Source: an uncultured Sulfitobacter sp.
GTDB taxonomy: Bacteria > Pseudomonadota > Alphaproteobacteria > Rhodobacterales > Rhodobacteraceae
Assembly (NCBI RefSeq): GCF_947502895.1
Contig: NZ_CANNBM010000001.1
Span: forward strand, 186,001 to 250,000
DNA length: 64,000 nt
Direction of reading: 5' to 3'
Part shown: positions 1 to 8,569 of the stretch, in pieces
Layout: each line of letters starts with the position of its first letter
How positions within the stretch are numbered: the first letter of the stretch is position 1
Position numbers and translations under genes: made by a program
The notes under the pieces: model-generated
Database searches by the model: none
Seen by the model: the letters and a program-made list of their open reading frames with translations, nothing else
Told to the model about the DNA's origin: nothing

Positions 1-1
1 C

Positions 2-436
2 ACGCCCGGCCACACGCCCGCCTGCATGGTGCATGTGATCGGCAATGCAGCCTTCGCAGGTGACACGCTGTTCATGCCTGATGGCGGATCCGCACGATGC
101 GATTTCCCCGGTGGGTCAGCGGGCGAGCTGTATGACAGCATCATGAAAGTGCTGTCGCTACCGGATGAGACACGATTGTTCATGTGCCACGACTACGGCC
201 CGAACGGCCGCGCGATCCAGTGGGAAACCACAGTGGCCGAACAGAAAGCCAGCAACATCCATGTCGGCGGTGACAAAACCCGCGAAGATTTCATCAAGTT
301 CCGCACCGAAAGAGACGCACAGCTGGCGATGCCCAAGCTGATCATTCCGTCTTTGCAGGTGAACATGCGTGCAGGTGAAATCCCAACAGATGACGACGGC
401 AACCCAATGCTCAAAGTGCCGATCAACGGTCTGTAA
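2..436 (+). CDS. MBL-fold persulfide dioxygenase-like hydrolase (5' end outside window)
   Basis: This is the C-terminal part of a metallo-beta-lactamase-fold protein; the frame is open from base 2, so the start lies upstream. Visible are the metal-site strand HTPGHT at the left edge, GDTLF, a GGSARCDFPGGS loop and CHDY. These are typical of ETHE1/Blh-type persulfide dioxygenases, which oxidise glutathione persulfide to sulfite in the cytoplasm using one iron. It lies 14 nt before the DUF442-SQR fusion, fitting a sulfide-detoxification operon. Family assignment is strong; the exact substrate is inferred from family and context. Confidence 0.85.
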   Translation, partial: TPGHTPACMVHVIGNAAFAGDTLFMPDGGSARCDFPGGSAGELYDSIMKVLSLPDETRLFMCHDYGPNGRAIQWETTVAEQKASNIHVGGDKTREDFIKFRTERDAQLAMPKLIIPSLQVNMRAGEIPTDDDGNPMLKVPINGL

Positions 437-450
437 GGAGAAACGGATAA

Positions 451-2124
451 ATGGATATCAAAACACTGACCGCGAACCTGTCAGTCACCCCGCAGATCAC
501 CGTATCTGACCTCCAGACAATCAAAGACGCTGGATTTCGCGCAATTATTTGCAATCGCCCTGACGGCGAAGGTGCTGATCAACCCACCTTTGCCGAGATT
601 GAAAAGGCCGCAAAGAAAGTTGGGATGGAGGCGGCCTATCAGCCTATCGTGTCTGGCAAAGTATCCGATGAAGATGCGACAGCCTTTGATGCGGCTGTTG
701 CCCACTTGCCCGGGCCAGTGCTCGCCTATTGTCGCACAGGCACACGCTCCGCCACGCTTTGGTCGCTGTCTCAGGCGAAAACGCGCAGTGCCGCTGATAT
801 CTTGGCAGCGACAAAGGCCGCGGGCTATGACATGGGTGGCGTCGTGCGTCGGATTGTGAACGGTGGCAAGACACCGACCGATACGGGTGATGCGCAATAT
901 GACATCGTGATCGTCGGTGCCGGTGCTGGCGGGATCGCCGCCGCGGCCAGCCTGAAATCGCGCAAGCCGGGCCTTGAAATCGCGATCATCGATCCTGCTG
1001 ACATCCACTACTACCAACCGGGCTGGACGATGGTCGGCGGTGGCATTTTCGAGCCGCAGCAAACATCCCGCACGATGGGGTCCTTGATCCCGCAGGGTGT
1101 GCATTGGATCAAGGCCGCCGTTGCGGCCTTCGAGCCTGAGAATAATGCCGTGATCCTCGATGGGTGTCGTGTTGTGAAATACAACCGAATGATCGTTTGC
1201 CCGGGGCTTAAGCTTGATTGGAACAAGGTCGAAGGCCTTGTGGATACACTGGGCCAGAACGGTGTGACATCGAACTATCGCTATGATCTGGCGCCTTATA
1301 CATGGGAGCTGGTGAAGGGCATGAAAGAAGGCCGCGCGATCTTTACGCAGCCGCCAATGCCGATCAAATGCGCTGGCGCACCGCAGAAGGCGATGTATCT
1401 GTCTGGTGATGCATGGCACCGCAAAGGCGTTCTTAAAAACATTGATATCCAGTTTAACAATGCTGGCGGCGTGCTGTTCGGGGTGAAGGACTATGTTCCT
1501 GCGCTGATGGAATATGTCAAAAAATACGATGCTAAGCTCAACTTCTTCCACAACCTTGTCGCTGTGGACGGGCCTGCGAAAAAGGCGTGGTTCGATGTGG
1601 CCAAGCCAGACACAGAGGTCGAGCGGGTCGAGATGGCATTCGACATGATGCACGTCTGCCCACCACAAACAGCACCAGATTTCATCCGTGCCTCTGCGCT
1701 CGCAGACGCTGCTGGTTGGGTCGATGTGGATCAAGCCACACTGCGCCACAAGACTTACGAGAATATCTGGTCCTTGGGTGATGTAATGAATGCTCCCAAC
1801 GCCAAGACGGCAGCGGCAGCGCGCATTCAGGCCCCAATCGTGGCCGAGAACATTGTCGCTGACATGCGCGGCGGAGCCCCCGTCGCGCAGTATAACGGCT
1901 ATGGGTCCTGCCCGCTGACGGTTGAGCGCGGCAAGATTGTCTTGGCCGAGTTTGGATATGGCGGCGCCATGCTGCCCAGTTTCCCGAAATATCTGGTGGA
2001 TGGCACCAAACCAACGCGTGCGGCATGGTTCCTCAAGGAAAAGATGCTGCCGCCGATCTACTGGAAAGGCATGTTGAAAGGTCGCGAATGGATGGCCAAG
2101 CCAGAAAAAATCGCAGCTGAATAA
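451..2124 (+). CDS. DUF442 sulfurtransferase/phosphatase-like domain fused to an SQR-type flavoprotein
   Basis: The 557-residue protein has two parts. Residues 1-110 are a DUF442 (BLH_phosphatase) domain with the Cys loop YCRTGTRS, Cys94 being the likely persulfide- or phosphate-binding residue. From about residue 150 it is a two-dinucleotide-fold flavoprotein starting VIVGAGAGGIAAAASL, with the length and layout of sulfide:quinone oxidoreductase, which passes sulfide electrons to quinone. The start has a strong upstream TAAGGAG. In many bacteria DUF442 is instead fused to the MBL dioxygenase; here it sits on the SQR while the dioxygenase is the preceding gene. A role in sulfide oxidation is well supported; the product passed between domains is inferred. 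Confidence 0.88.
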   Translation: MDIKTLTANLSVTPQITVSDLQTIKDAGFRAIICNRPDGEGADQPTFAEIEKAAKKVGMEAAYQPIVSGKVSDEDATAFDAAVAHLPGPVLAYCRTGTRSATLWSLSQAKTRSAADILAATKAAGYDMGGVVRRIVNGGKTPTDTGDAQYDIVIVGAGAGGIAAAASLKSRKPGLEIAIIDPADIHYYQPGWTMVGGGIFEPQQTSRTMGSLIPQGVHWIKAAVAAFEPENNAVILDGCRVVKYNRMIVCPGLKLDWNKVEGLVDTLGQNGVTSNYRYDLAPYTWELVKGMKEGRAIFTQPPMPIKCAGAPQKAMYLSGDAWHRKGVLKNIDIQFNNAGGVLFGVKDYVPALMEYVKKYDAKLNFFHNLVAVDGPAKKAWFDVAKPDTEVERVEMAFDMMHVCPPQTAPDFIRASALADAAGWVDVDQATLRHKTYENIWSLGDVMNAPNAKTAAAARIQAPIVAENIVADMRGGAPVAQYNGYGSCPLTVERGKIVLAEFGYGGAMLPSFPKYLVDGTKPTRAAWFLKEKMLPPIYWKGMLKGREWMAKPEKIAAE

Positions 2125-2133
2125 CCTCATCGT

Positions 2134-2159
2134 CGCCTTGCCCAAAACAGGGCAAGGCG
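2134..2159 (+). terminator. Intercistronic hairpin between SQR and sulP
   Basis: Perfect 10-bp inverted repeat, CGCCTTGCCC (2134-2143) and GGGCAAGGCG (2150-2159), with a 6-nt loop. No T-run follows on either strand. It is more likely an attenuator, RNA-processing or 3'-end-protecting hairpin than a full terminator. Confidence 0.6.
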
Positions 2160-2181
2160 GCCAACATTTACCGAGACGTCC

Positions 2182-3900
2182 ATGACCCTGTCCCAATATC
2201 TGCCGATCCTGAGCTGGGGTCGCACCTATACTCGCACGGCCCTATCAAACGATCTGATGGCCGCCTTGATCGTGACGATCATGCTGATCCCCCAATCGCT
2301 GGCTTATGCCTTGCTTGCTGGGCTTCCGGCAGAGGCAGGGCTTTACGCGTCAATCGTTCCGATCCTGCTCTATACTGTGTTTGGCACCAGTCGTGCATTG
2401 GCGGTCGGTCCTGTCGCGGTCGTCTCGCTGATGACAGCCGCCGCGCTGAGCAACATCGTCGAACAGGGTACGATGGGCTACGCCATTGCAGCGCTGTCAC
2501 TCGCGGGGTTGTCTGGCGTCATGCTGCTGGCAATGGGGCTATTCCGGCTGGGTTTCATCGCGAATTTTCTGTCACACCCCGTCATTGCGGGTTTCATCAC
2601 GGCATCGGGCATCATCATCGCAGCCAGTCAGCTTAAACATATCCTCGGGATCAACGCGCATGGTCACAACTTGCTCGACCTCGTGATCTCGCTCGTTAGC
2701 CATTTGTTTGAGATTAATTGGATCACTGCCCTGATCGGAGTGCTCGCAACAGGCTTCCTGTTTTGGGTCCGCAAAGGGCTAAAGCCGCTGCTGACCCGCC
2801 TTGGGTTGGGCGCAGGGCTTACAGGTGCGCTGGTCAAGACCGGGCCTGTTTTCGTTGTTGTTGCGACGACGCTAGCGGTTTGGGGCTTCGACCTTGCTGA
2901 ACAGGGCGTCAAAATTGTCGGAGACGTCCCGCAAAGCCTTCCACCGCTCACGCTGCCATCACTTTCGCCAGAGTTGTTGGGACAATTGCTTGTGCCAGCC
3001 TTCCTCATTTCAATCATCGGCTTTGTTGAGTCGATCTCTGTCGCACAAACGCTGGCCGCGAAGAAGCGCCAGCGCATCGATCCTGATCAAGAACTTATCG
3101 GCCTCGGCGCGGCCAACATTGGCGCATCTCTTACTGGCGGCTTTCCTGTCACGGGCGGTTTTTCCCGTTCTGTCGTAAACTTCGATGCGGGTGCGGAAAC
3201 ACCAGCGGCGGGCGCGTTCACAGCTATAGGCCTAGCAATCGCAGCTCTGGCCCTGACGCCGCTGATCTACTTCCTGCCCAAAGCCACCCTAGCTGCCACG
3301 ATCATCGTAGCAGTCCTTAGCCTTGTAGATTTTTCGATTCTCAAACGTAGCTGGGGCTATTCCAAAACGGACTTCGCCGCTGTTTTAGCGACGATCCTCA
3401 TCACCCTCGCAACTGGTGTCGAAGCGGGGGTCTCTGCAGGCGTTGGCCTGTCAATCTTGCTGCACCTATACAAGTCCTCGAAACCGCATATCGCTGAAGT
3501 CGGGCAAGTGCCGGGAACCGAACACTACCGCAACATTCTGCGCCATGACGTCATCACCGACGCGCATGTCCTCACCCTGCGCGTTGACGAAAGCCTGTAC
3601 TTTGCCAATGCGCGGTTTCTGGAGGATAAGATCCAGGCGCGGGTCGCCGGAGACAAAGCAATCCGCCACGTGATCTTGCAATGCTCCGCGATCAACGAGA
3701 TTGATTTAAGCGCCTTGGAATCCCTCGAGGCAATTAACGAACGCCTCCGTGAAATGGACGTGCAGTTGCATCTTTCAGAAGTAAAAGGCCCAGTCATGGA
3801 CCGACTGAAGCGGGCGCATTTTCTCTCGGAAATGACCGGGAAGGTCTTTCTTTCTCAATTTGAAGCTGCAAGCTCTCTCAAAGTCAAAGCACCGAATTAG
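2182..3900 (+). CDS. SulP-family anion transporter with STAS domain
   Basis: A 572-residue membrane protein with the SulP N-terminal signature (PQSLAYALLAGLPAEAGLYAS near residues 36-57), many hydrophobic segments, and a C-terminal cytoplasmic STAS domain from about residue 440. SulP proteins carry sulfate, bicarbonate or other anions across the inner membrane. It follows the SQR gene after 57 nt, so sulfate or sulfite movement linked to sulfide oxidation is a reasonable guess. Bicarbonate or dicarboxylate transport cannot be excluded from sequence. It is 17 nt upstream of the methyltransferase gene, so the two are probably cotranscribed. Confidence 0.88.
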   Translation: MTLSQYLPILSWGRTYTRTALSNDLMAALIVTIMLIPQSLAYALLAGLPAEAGLYASIVPILLYTVFGTSRALAVGPVAVVSLMTAAALSNIVEQGTMGYAIAALSLAGLSGVMLLAMGLFRLGFIANFLSHPVIAGFITASGIIIAASQLKHILGINAHGHNLLDLVISLVSHLFEINWITALIGVLATGFLFWVRKGLKPLLTRLGLGAGLTGALVKTGPVFVVVATTLAVWGFDLAEQGVKIVGDVPQSLPPLTLPSLSPELLGQLLVPAFLISIIGFVESISVAQTLAAKKRQRIDPDQELIGLGAANIGASLTGGFPVTGGFSRSVVNFDAGAETPAAGAFTAIGLAIAALALTPLIYFLPKATLAATIIVAVLSLVDFSILKRSWGYSKTDFAAVLATILITLATGVEAGVSAGVGLSILLHLYKSSKPHIAEVGQVPGTEHYRNILRHDVITDAHVLTLRVDESLYFANARFLEDKIQARVAGDKAIRHVILQCSAINEIDLSALESLEAINERLREMDVQLHLSEVKGPVMDRLKRAHFLSEMTGKVFLSQFEAASSLKVKAPN

Positions 3901-3917
3901 TCAGAGGAGATTGCACC

Positions 3918-4514
3918 ATGTGGGAAGAACGATTTGCTCAAGAGGGCTATCTTTTCGGGACAGAGCCTGTCCCGTTCTTGCTAAAGCACGACGCCTTTTT
4001 TCAGGCGGGCCAGTCTGTCTTGTCAATCGCAGAAGGTGAAGGCCGTAACGGCGTACATCTGGCTAAGAAGGGTCTGAACGTGACCGGCGTAGAATTTGCA
4101 CCTTCTGCGGTCGCAAAGGCCGAAAAGCTGGCACGGGGAAACAACGTCACTCCTCGCTTCATTCAGTCCGATCTGTTTGATTGGGACTGGCCCAAGAACG
4201 CATTCGACATCACGCTAGGTCTCTTTTTCCAGTTCGTCGGCACCGCTGAACGCGACATACTGTGGAGCAGAATGCGCGATACGACCCGACCCGGTGGGTT
4301 GATCATGATCCATGGATACACGCCAAAACAATTGGAATTCGGCACAGGCGGCCCACCTCTCGCCCAGAACATGTATACCAGCGCCGATTTTGAAGGCGAC
4401 TTTATCGGCTATGATGTTCTGGTTTGCGAGCAGTATGACGCCGAACAACGCTCTGGATCAGCACATGTTGGGATGTCGGCATTGATTGATTTCATTGCGC
4501 GCAAACCAGTTTAG
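3918..4514 (+). CDS. Class I SAM-dependent methyltransferase (TehB/thiopurine-methyltransferase-like)
   Basis: A 198-residue single-domain Rossmann methyltransferase. The SAM-binding motif I is VLSIAEGEGRNG at about residues 34-45, followed by an acidic strand end (GVEF) and a DLFDWDW region near residue 80. The start has a good AGAGGAG ribosome site. The family methylates small thiols, selenium/tellurium oxyanions or other small molecules. It is the last gene of the sulfide-oxidation cluster, so a thiol or sulfide S-methyltransferase role is attractive but inferred. TehB-type tellurite resistance is an alternative. Confidence 0.78.
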   Translation: MWEERFAQEGYLFGTEPVPFLLKHDAFFQAGQSVLSIAEGEGRNGVHLAKKGLNVTGVEFAPSAVAKAEKLARGNNVTPRFIQSDLFDWDWPKNAFDITLGLFFQFVGTAERDILWSRMRDTTRPGGLIMIHGYTPKQLEFGTGGPPLAQNMYTSADFEGDFIGYDVLVCEQYDAEQRSGSAHVGMSALIDFIARKPV

Positions 4515-4753
4515 CAGCTCGACTGCCTGCCTTCCTCAACCGTTCGTCCGAAAAGAAGGTGGGATTGCCCCTATGCTTTGCGCTTGAGGCTCGGTCCGCC
4601 GTTACAGCCGTGATGAATATCCAGCTTTCCCGCTACGCTCTAGTGTTGAATTCTGTGCGATTGCGGCATTTTCGGTGCCGCAAGCGCACGCAGTATGAAG
4701 ATTCAATTTACAGGTTGGGCGCAAACCGGACATTCCCTGTTTCTGACATCACT
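4515..4753. other. Convergent intergenic region with a strong hairpin
   Basis: No gene is seen between the convergent methyltransferase and dddL genes. It contains a hairpin at 4655-4689 whose core is the perfect 8-bp repeat TTGCGGCA (4661-4668) / TGCCGCAA (4676-4683), extended outward by GTGCG/CGCAC. There is no T-run. It may act as a bidirectional 3'-end structure. It also holds the GCAAACCGGACATT motif (4721-4734) seen in two other intergenic regions of the window. Confidence 0.5.
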
Positions 4754-5422
4754 TCACTTACGAGGTCGCGAAAATACCATCTTCTGCGCGTGCAAGTCCT
4801 GCGGCGCGCCAATCCATGCATAGGCCAGCAATGCAGGTTCTCGGTCGCCAACGGTGATGCGGTGCAGATGGTTGGGCGGGTTAAAGATCATGGAGCCAGG
4901 TACATAAACGCCCTGATGGTTCTCCGAGACGGCACCCGAAAGACAGACATAGCTTTCCGTAATCCCCTTGTGCGCATGGGCGGGATAGGTGCAACCAGGC
5001 GCAAAAAGCACCACGCCCAGAATGATCTCATCACTCACCACTGGTCCGTTCAGCCCCGCAAGCTCGGCGTAGGCATAGCTGTTGGCCAGCCCCTTTGGCA
5101 CTTTCTCATAGCCGTACTGCCAGCTGAGTTGGCTATCAAGCGCATCGAGCGCGCGCACAACGGGAGCCAGCACACCCTGCCGCCCCTCGTCCAGCGCACG
5201 GCGCAGATGGGCTGTAACAGGCTTTTCCGCACGCGGTTGCAACTGGATCGGTGCATTTTTCTTGAGCAGGCGACTGATCGCTTCGCGCACTTTACGCTGG
5301 TGACTGCGAATGCGGTCACTGCCGCCTGCAGGCAGATAGCGGTAGAGCTCGTCATACTCTTGCAGCAGATACCGCCAGTTGGGCAGATCGCGCAGGGTCT
5401 GGTCGGCTGGGGGCGTATCCAT
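4754..5422 (-). CDS. dddL: Dimethylsulfoniopropionate (DMSP) lyase, DddL type
   Basis: DddL cleaves DMSP to dimethyl sulfide and acrylate using a cupin metal centre. The 222-residue protein ends in a cupin with FAPGCTYPAHAHKGITESYV; His149, His151, Glu156 and His187 are the expected metal ligands and Tyr158 a likely catalytic residue. The N-terminal DLPNWRYLLQEYDELYRY helix matches DddL rather than the shorter DddQ or DddW proteins, as recalled. The start at 5422 was chosen because it has GGAG 7 nt upstream and gives the usual DddL length; the frame stays open to 5503. No DMSP transporter or acuI is adjacent. Confidence 0.85.
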   Translation of the reverse strand: MDTPPADQTLRDLPNWRYLLQEYDELYRYLPAGGSDRIRSHQRKVREAISRLLKKNAPIQLQPRAEKPVTAHLRRALDEGRQGVLAPVVRALDALDSQLSWQYGYEKVPKGLANSYAYAELAGLNGPVVSDEIILGVVLFAPGCTYPAHAHKGITESYVCLSGAVSENHQGVYVPGSMIFNPPNHLHRITVGDREPALLAYAWIGAPQDLHAQKMVFSRPRK

Positions 5423-5607
5423 AGCGTTGCTCCGTCTCTCTTTCGCCGCGAGGTAGCGCGGCATCGAGCCTTGGGAAAGAGGAAAACTGCGATAAACCGC
5501 CATAGCTGCAAAATAGGATGGGGATAACCGCCTTACAGCGATTGCCCCGCTCGCGCGGGCCTGTCAAAATAGAGGCCAATCAAAAGCAACAGCAGCAGGC
5601 GCATCCC

Positions 5608-7569
5608 ATGTCCGATCTCCTCTCCGGCAGCACTCCCGAGCCTACAGATTACGATGCCTCATCTATCGAAGTCCTTGAGGGACTGGAGCCCGTGCGTAAA
5701 CGCCCTGGCATGTATATCGGTGGCACGGACGAGCGTGCTTTGCACCATCTGGTGGCCGAAGTCCTCGATAACTCGATGGACGAAGCGGTGGCAGGACACG
5801 CCAACCGGATCGAGGTCGAGTTGCACGAGGACTACTCCTTTACCGTGCGCGACAACGGGCGCGGCATCCCGATTGATCCACACCCCAAATTTCCCGACAA
5901 ATCCGCACTTGAGGTAATCTTGTGTACGCTGCACGCAGGCGGCAAATTTTCGGGCAAGGCCTACCAGACATCTGGCGGCCTGCACGGTGTTGGTGCCTCG
6001 GTTGTCAACGCGCTGTCGGATTCCATGGTCGTGCAGGTTGCACGCAACAAAGAGCTGTACGAGCAGCGCTTTTCACGCGGCATTCCGTTGGGCCCTGTCG
6101 AGAAAATCGGCGCGGCCCCCAACCGCCGCGGCACCACCGTAACCTTCCATCCTGACGCGGAAATCTTTGGCGCGCTCAAGTTCAAACCCGCACGCCTGTT
6201 CGCCTCTATCCGGTCCAAGGCGTATCTGTTCTCGGGCGTTGAAATCCGCTGGAAATCTGCGATCAGCGACGGAGAGACACCGCAAGAGGCTACTTTCCAT
6301 TTTCCTGGTGGGCTGTCTGACTACCTGACAGAGACCTTGGGCAAATCCACCACCTACGCCGAGGCCGCATTCGCAGGCACCGTAGATTTCGGCGAGAAAT
6401 TCGGCGAAGCAGGCAAGGTCGAGTGGGCCATCAACTGGACGCCTGCGCGCGATGGCTTCATCCAGTCCTACTGTAACACCGTCCCCACCCCCGAAGGCGG
6501 CACCCATGTGGCAGGCTTCTGGGCTGCGATCCTCAAAGGCATCAAAGCCTACGGCGAGCTTGCCAACAACAAAAAGGCCAGCCAGATCACCCGCGAGGAC
6601 TTGATGTCGGGCGGGTGTGCGCTGGTGTCGTGTTTCATTGCAGAGCCTGCTTTCGTGGGCCAGACCAAGGACCGATTGTCCTCCGAGATTGCCCATAAAA
6701 TGACCGAAGGGGCTGTGCGCGACCACTTTGACAACTGGCTGGCCGCAGATACGAAGTCGGCAGGTGCGATACTTGATTTCCTCGTCCTACGTGCCGAAGA
6801 ACGCCTGCGCCGCCGTCAGGAGAAAGAGACAGCCCGCAAATCCGCCACCAAAAAGCTGCGCCTTCCCGGCAAGCTGACGGATTGCACGTCCAAGACCCGC
6901 GAAGGCACGGAATTGTTCATCGTGGAGGGCGACTCGGCGGGTGGCTCTGGGAAGGGCGCGCGTAATCGGGTCAATCAGGCGCTGTTGCCGCTTAAGGGCA
7001 AAATCCTCAACGTGCTGGGCGCAGCCTCTGGCAAGCTTAACACCAACGCCGAGATCAATGATCTGTGCGAGGCCTTGGGCGTTGGCATGGGGACGAAATT
7101 CAACCTCGACGATCTGCGCTATGACAAGATCATCATTATGACCGACGCGGATGTGGACGGGGCGCATATCGCGGCGCTGCTGATGACGTTCTTCTACACC
7201 CAGATGCGCCCGATGATCGACCACGGCCACCTATACCTCGCCTGCCCGCCCCTCTACCGCCTGACCCAAGGGGCGAAACGTGTCTATGTCGCCGATGATG
7301 CGGAGAAGGACGAACTGCTGGAAAAAGGCCTCGGCGGGAAGGGCAAGATCGACCTGCAACGCTTTAAGGGCTTGGGCGAAATGGACGCGAAGGACCTCAA
7401 AGAGACCACGATGGACCCCGCCACCCGCAAGCTGATCCGCGTGACCGTGCAGGAAGATGTGGCGGGCGAAACCTCCGATCTGGTCGAGCGGTTGATGGGG
7501 AAGAAGCCGGAATTGCGGTTCCAGTATATCCAAGAGAACGCACGGTTTGTGGAGGAGTTGGATGTTTGA
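5608..7569 (+). CDS. parE: DNA topoisomerase IV subunit B
   Basis: ParE is the ATPase subunit of topoisomerase IV, which decatenates daughter chromosomes. The 653-residue product has the GHKL ATPase start EGLEPVRKRPGMYIGGT, the ATP-lid region, EGDSAGGSGKGARNR at the TOPRIM entry, PLKGKILNV, and the DADVDGAHI metal-binding triad. The length, without the large GyrB insertion, supports ParE over GyrB. The ATG at 5608 is preferred over the in-frame ATG at 5518 because it gives the normal family N-terminus. The ribosome site is weak. It is divergent from dddL. Confidence 0.93.
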   Translation: MSDLLSGSTPEPTDYDASSIEVLEGLEPVRKRPGMYIGGTDERALHHLVAEVLDNSMDEAVAGHANRIEVELHEDYSFTVRDNGRGIPIDPHPKFPDKSALEVILCTLHAGGKFSGKAYQTSGGLHGVGASVVNALSDSMVVQVARNKELYEQRFSRGIPLGPVEKIGAAPNRRGTTVTFHPDAEIFGALKFKPARLFASIRSKAYLFSGVEIRWKSAISDGETPQEATFHFPGGLSDYLTETLGKSTTYAEAAFAGTVDFGEKFGEAGKVEWAINWTPARDGFIQSYCNTVPTPEGGTHVAGFWAAILKGIKAYGELANNKKASQITREDLMSGGCALVSCFIAEPAFVGQTKDRLSSEIAHKMTEGAVRDHFDNWLAADTKSAGAILDFLVLRAEERLRRRQEKETARKSATKKLRLPGKLTDCTSKTREGTELFIVEGDSAGGSGKGARNRVNQALLPLKGKILNVLGAASGKLNTNAEINDLCEALGVGMGTKFNLDDLRYDKIIIMTDADVDGAHIAALLMTFFYTQMRPMIDHGHLYLACPPLYRLTQGAKRVYVADDAEKDELLEKGLGGKGKIDLQRFKGLGEMDAKDLKETTMDPATRKLIRVTVQEDVAGETSDLVERLMGKKPELRFQYIQENARFVEELDV

Positions 7570-7583
7570 GGGGGTAGCGCACT

Positions 7584-8537
7584 TTGCTTCATGAAATGTT
7601 ATCGAAACTTGCGGAGCAATATGCTTATGAGCGAGCAAAGCAATTCGCTGGTAGTGAATTTGGAAACTTCGTTCGTCATGACATCGCTATGGAAGCAAAG
7701 AAGAGGCTTATCTTTCTTCCTTATGATCTGAAAGTGAAGGCAAGTGTTGGCGCTGGCAATTGGGCTGCGGTTCCGTGGCTCGGCTTCTTCGATCCGTTGA
7801 TAACAACGAGTGCAACGTCAGGCTTCTATATTGTTTATTTAGTTAATGCCCAAAATCGAAGCATGACGCTATCCCTCAATCAAGGGACAACGGCGATTTA
7901 TCAAGAGTTTGGTGATAGAAAAGGACTTGAAGTTCTGCAACGCCGAGCAATCGATATTCGCAATCGTATTCCGGAATTCGCAAAGCTCTTCGATACACAA
8001 CCGATTGATCTCGGCTCTACTGAACGATTGCCAGCCGGATATACCGCTGGCCATTCGTTCGGCAGAACTTACGATTCCCAAAAAATTAATCCAATACAGT
8101 TCAATCAAGATCTCGAACAGATGTTCAGCGCATATGAAGTGCTGATTGATCGCGGCGGTACTACGCCGTTTGATGCGATGGTTGAAAATGTGGGTGGAAC
8201 CACCGTTGAAGAAACTCGCCGTCGCACGCTATCGAGCAGAATTGAACGGGCTTCAAATGTACGTAAGAAAGTTCTAGAGCGCCGGAAACCTATTTGCGAA
8301 GGCTGCGGTTTAGACCCCGTGCGTGACTATTCGTTCAACGGTCCGTTGGATAGAACCCCATTGGATGTTCACCATTCGGCGGCTCTTAATACGTTAGCCG
8401 AAGGCGAAAGCAGAAGGTACAAAATACCCGATGATTTCTTAATTCTCTGTCCAACATGTCACCGAATGATACACAAACAAAATGACATGTCCGATATTGA
8501 CCTACTGAAGAAAAAATTAAAGTTCAGTCACGGCTAG
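7584..8537 (+). CDS. MrcB_N-like domain fused to HNH nuclease: probable modification-dependent (type IV) restriction enzyme
   Basis: The 317-residue protein has an N-terminal region with GNWAAVPWLGFFDP (residues 58-71) and SGFYIVYLVNAQNRSMTLSLNQGTT (79-103), a pattern of the MrcB N-terminal (DUF3578) modified-cytosine-binding domain. The C-terminus is an HNH zinc nuclease: Cys238/Cys241, DVHH (His263-264), Cys289/Cys292, His293 and His297. Such fusions cut DNA carrying methylated or hydroxymethylated cytosine. The start is unclear: TTG 7584 has GAGGGGG 8 nt upstream, while ATG 7596 has none. The DNA is visibly richer in A/T and in A/T-ending codons than parE and the next gene, so it looks acquired. 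No partner methylase is nearby. Confidence 0.78.
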   Translation: MLHEMLSKLAEQYAYERAKQFAGSEFGNFVRHDIAMEAKKRLIFLPYDLKVKASVGAGNWAAVPWLGFFDPLITTSATSGFYIVYLVNAQNRSMTLSLNQGTTAIYQEFGDRKGLEVLQRRAIDIRNRIPEFAKLFDTQPIDLGSTERLPAGYTAGHSFGRTYDSQKINPIQFNQDLEQMFSAYEVLIDRGGTTPFDAMVENVGGTTVEETRRRTLSSRIERASNVRKKVLERRKPICEGCGLDPVRDYSFNGPLDRTPLDVHHSAALNTLAEGESRRYKIPDDFLILCPTCHRMIHKQNDMSDIDLLKKKLKFSHG

Positions 8538-8569
8538 GTGAATTAGATTTTCGAGAAAATAATACAAAT

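Noticed and set aside
481..2196. Long minus-strand open frame (571 codons) opposite the SQR gene
   Set aside because: It mirrors the real plus-strand gene, has no family-like motifs, and its length follows from high GC content.
3918..4514. Tellurite-resistance gene tehB
   Set aside because: Only the general methyltransferase fold supports it; the sulfide operon context argues for a thiol substrate.
4559..5527. Plus-strand open frame of 322 codons opposite dddL
   Set aside because: Antisense shadow; the minus strand carries the cupin metal motif and a good ribosome site.
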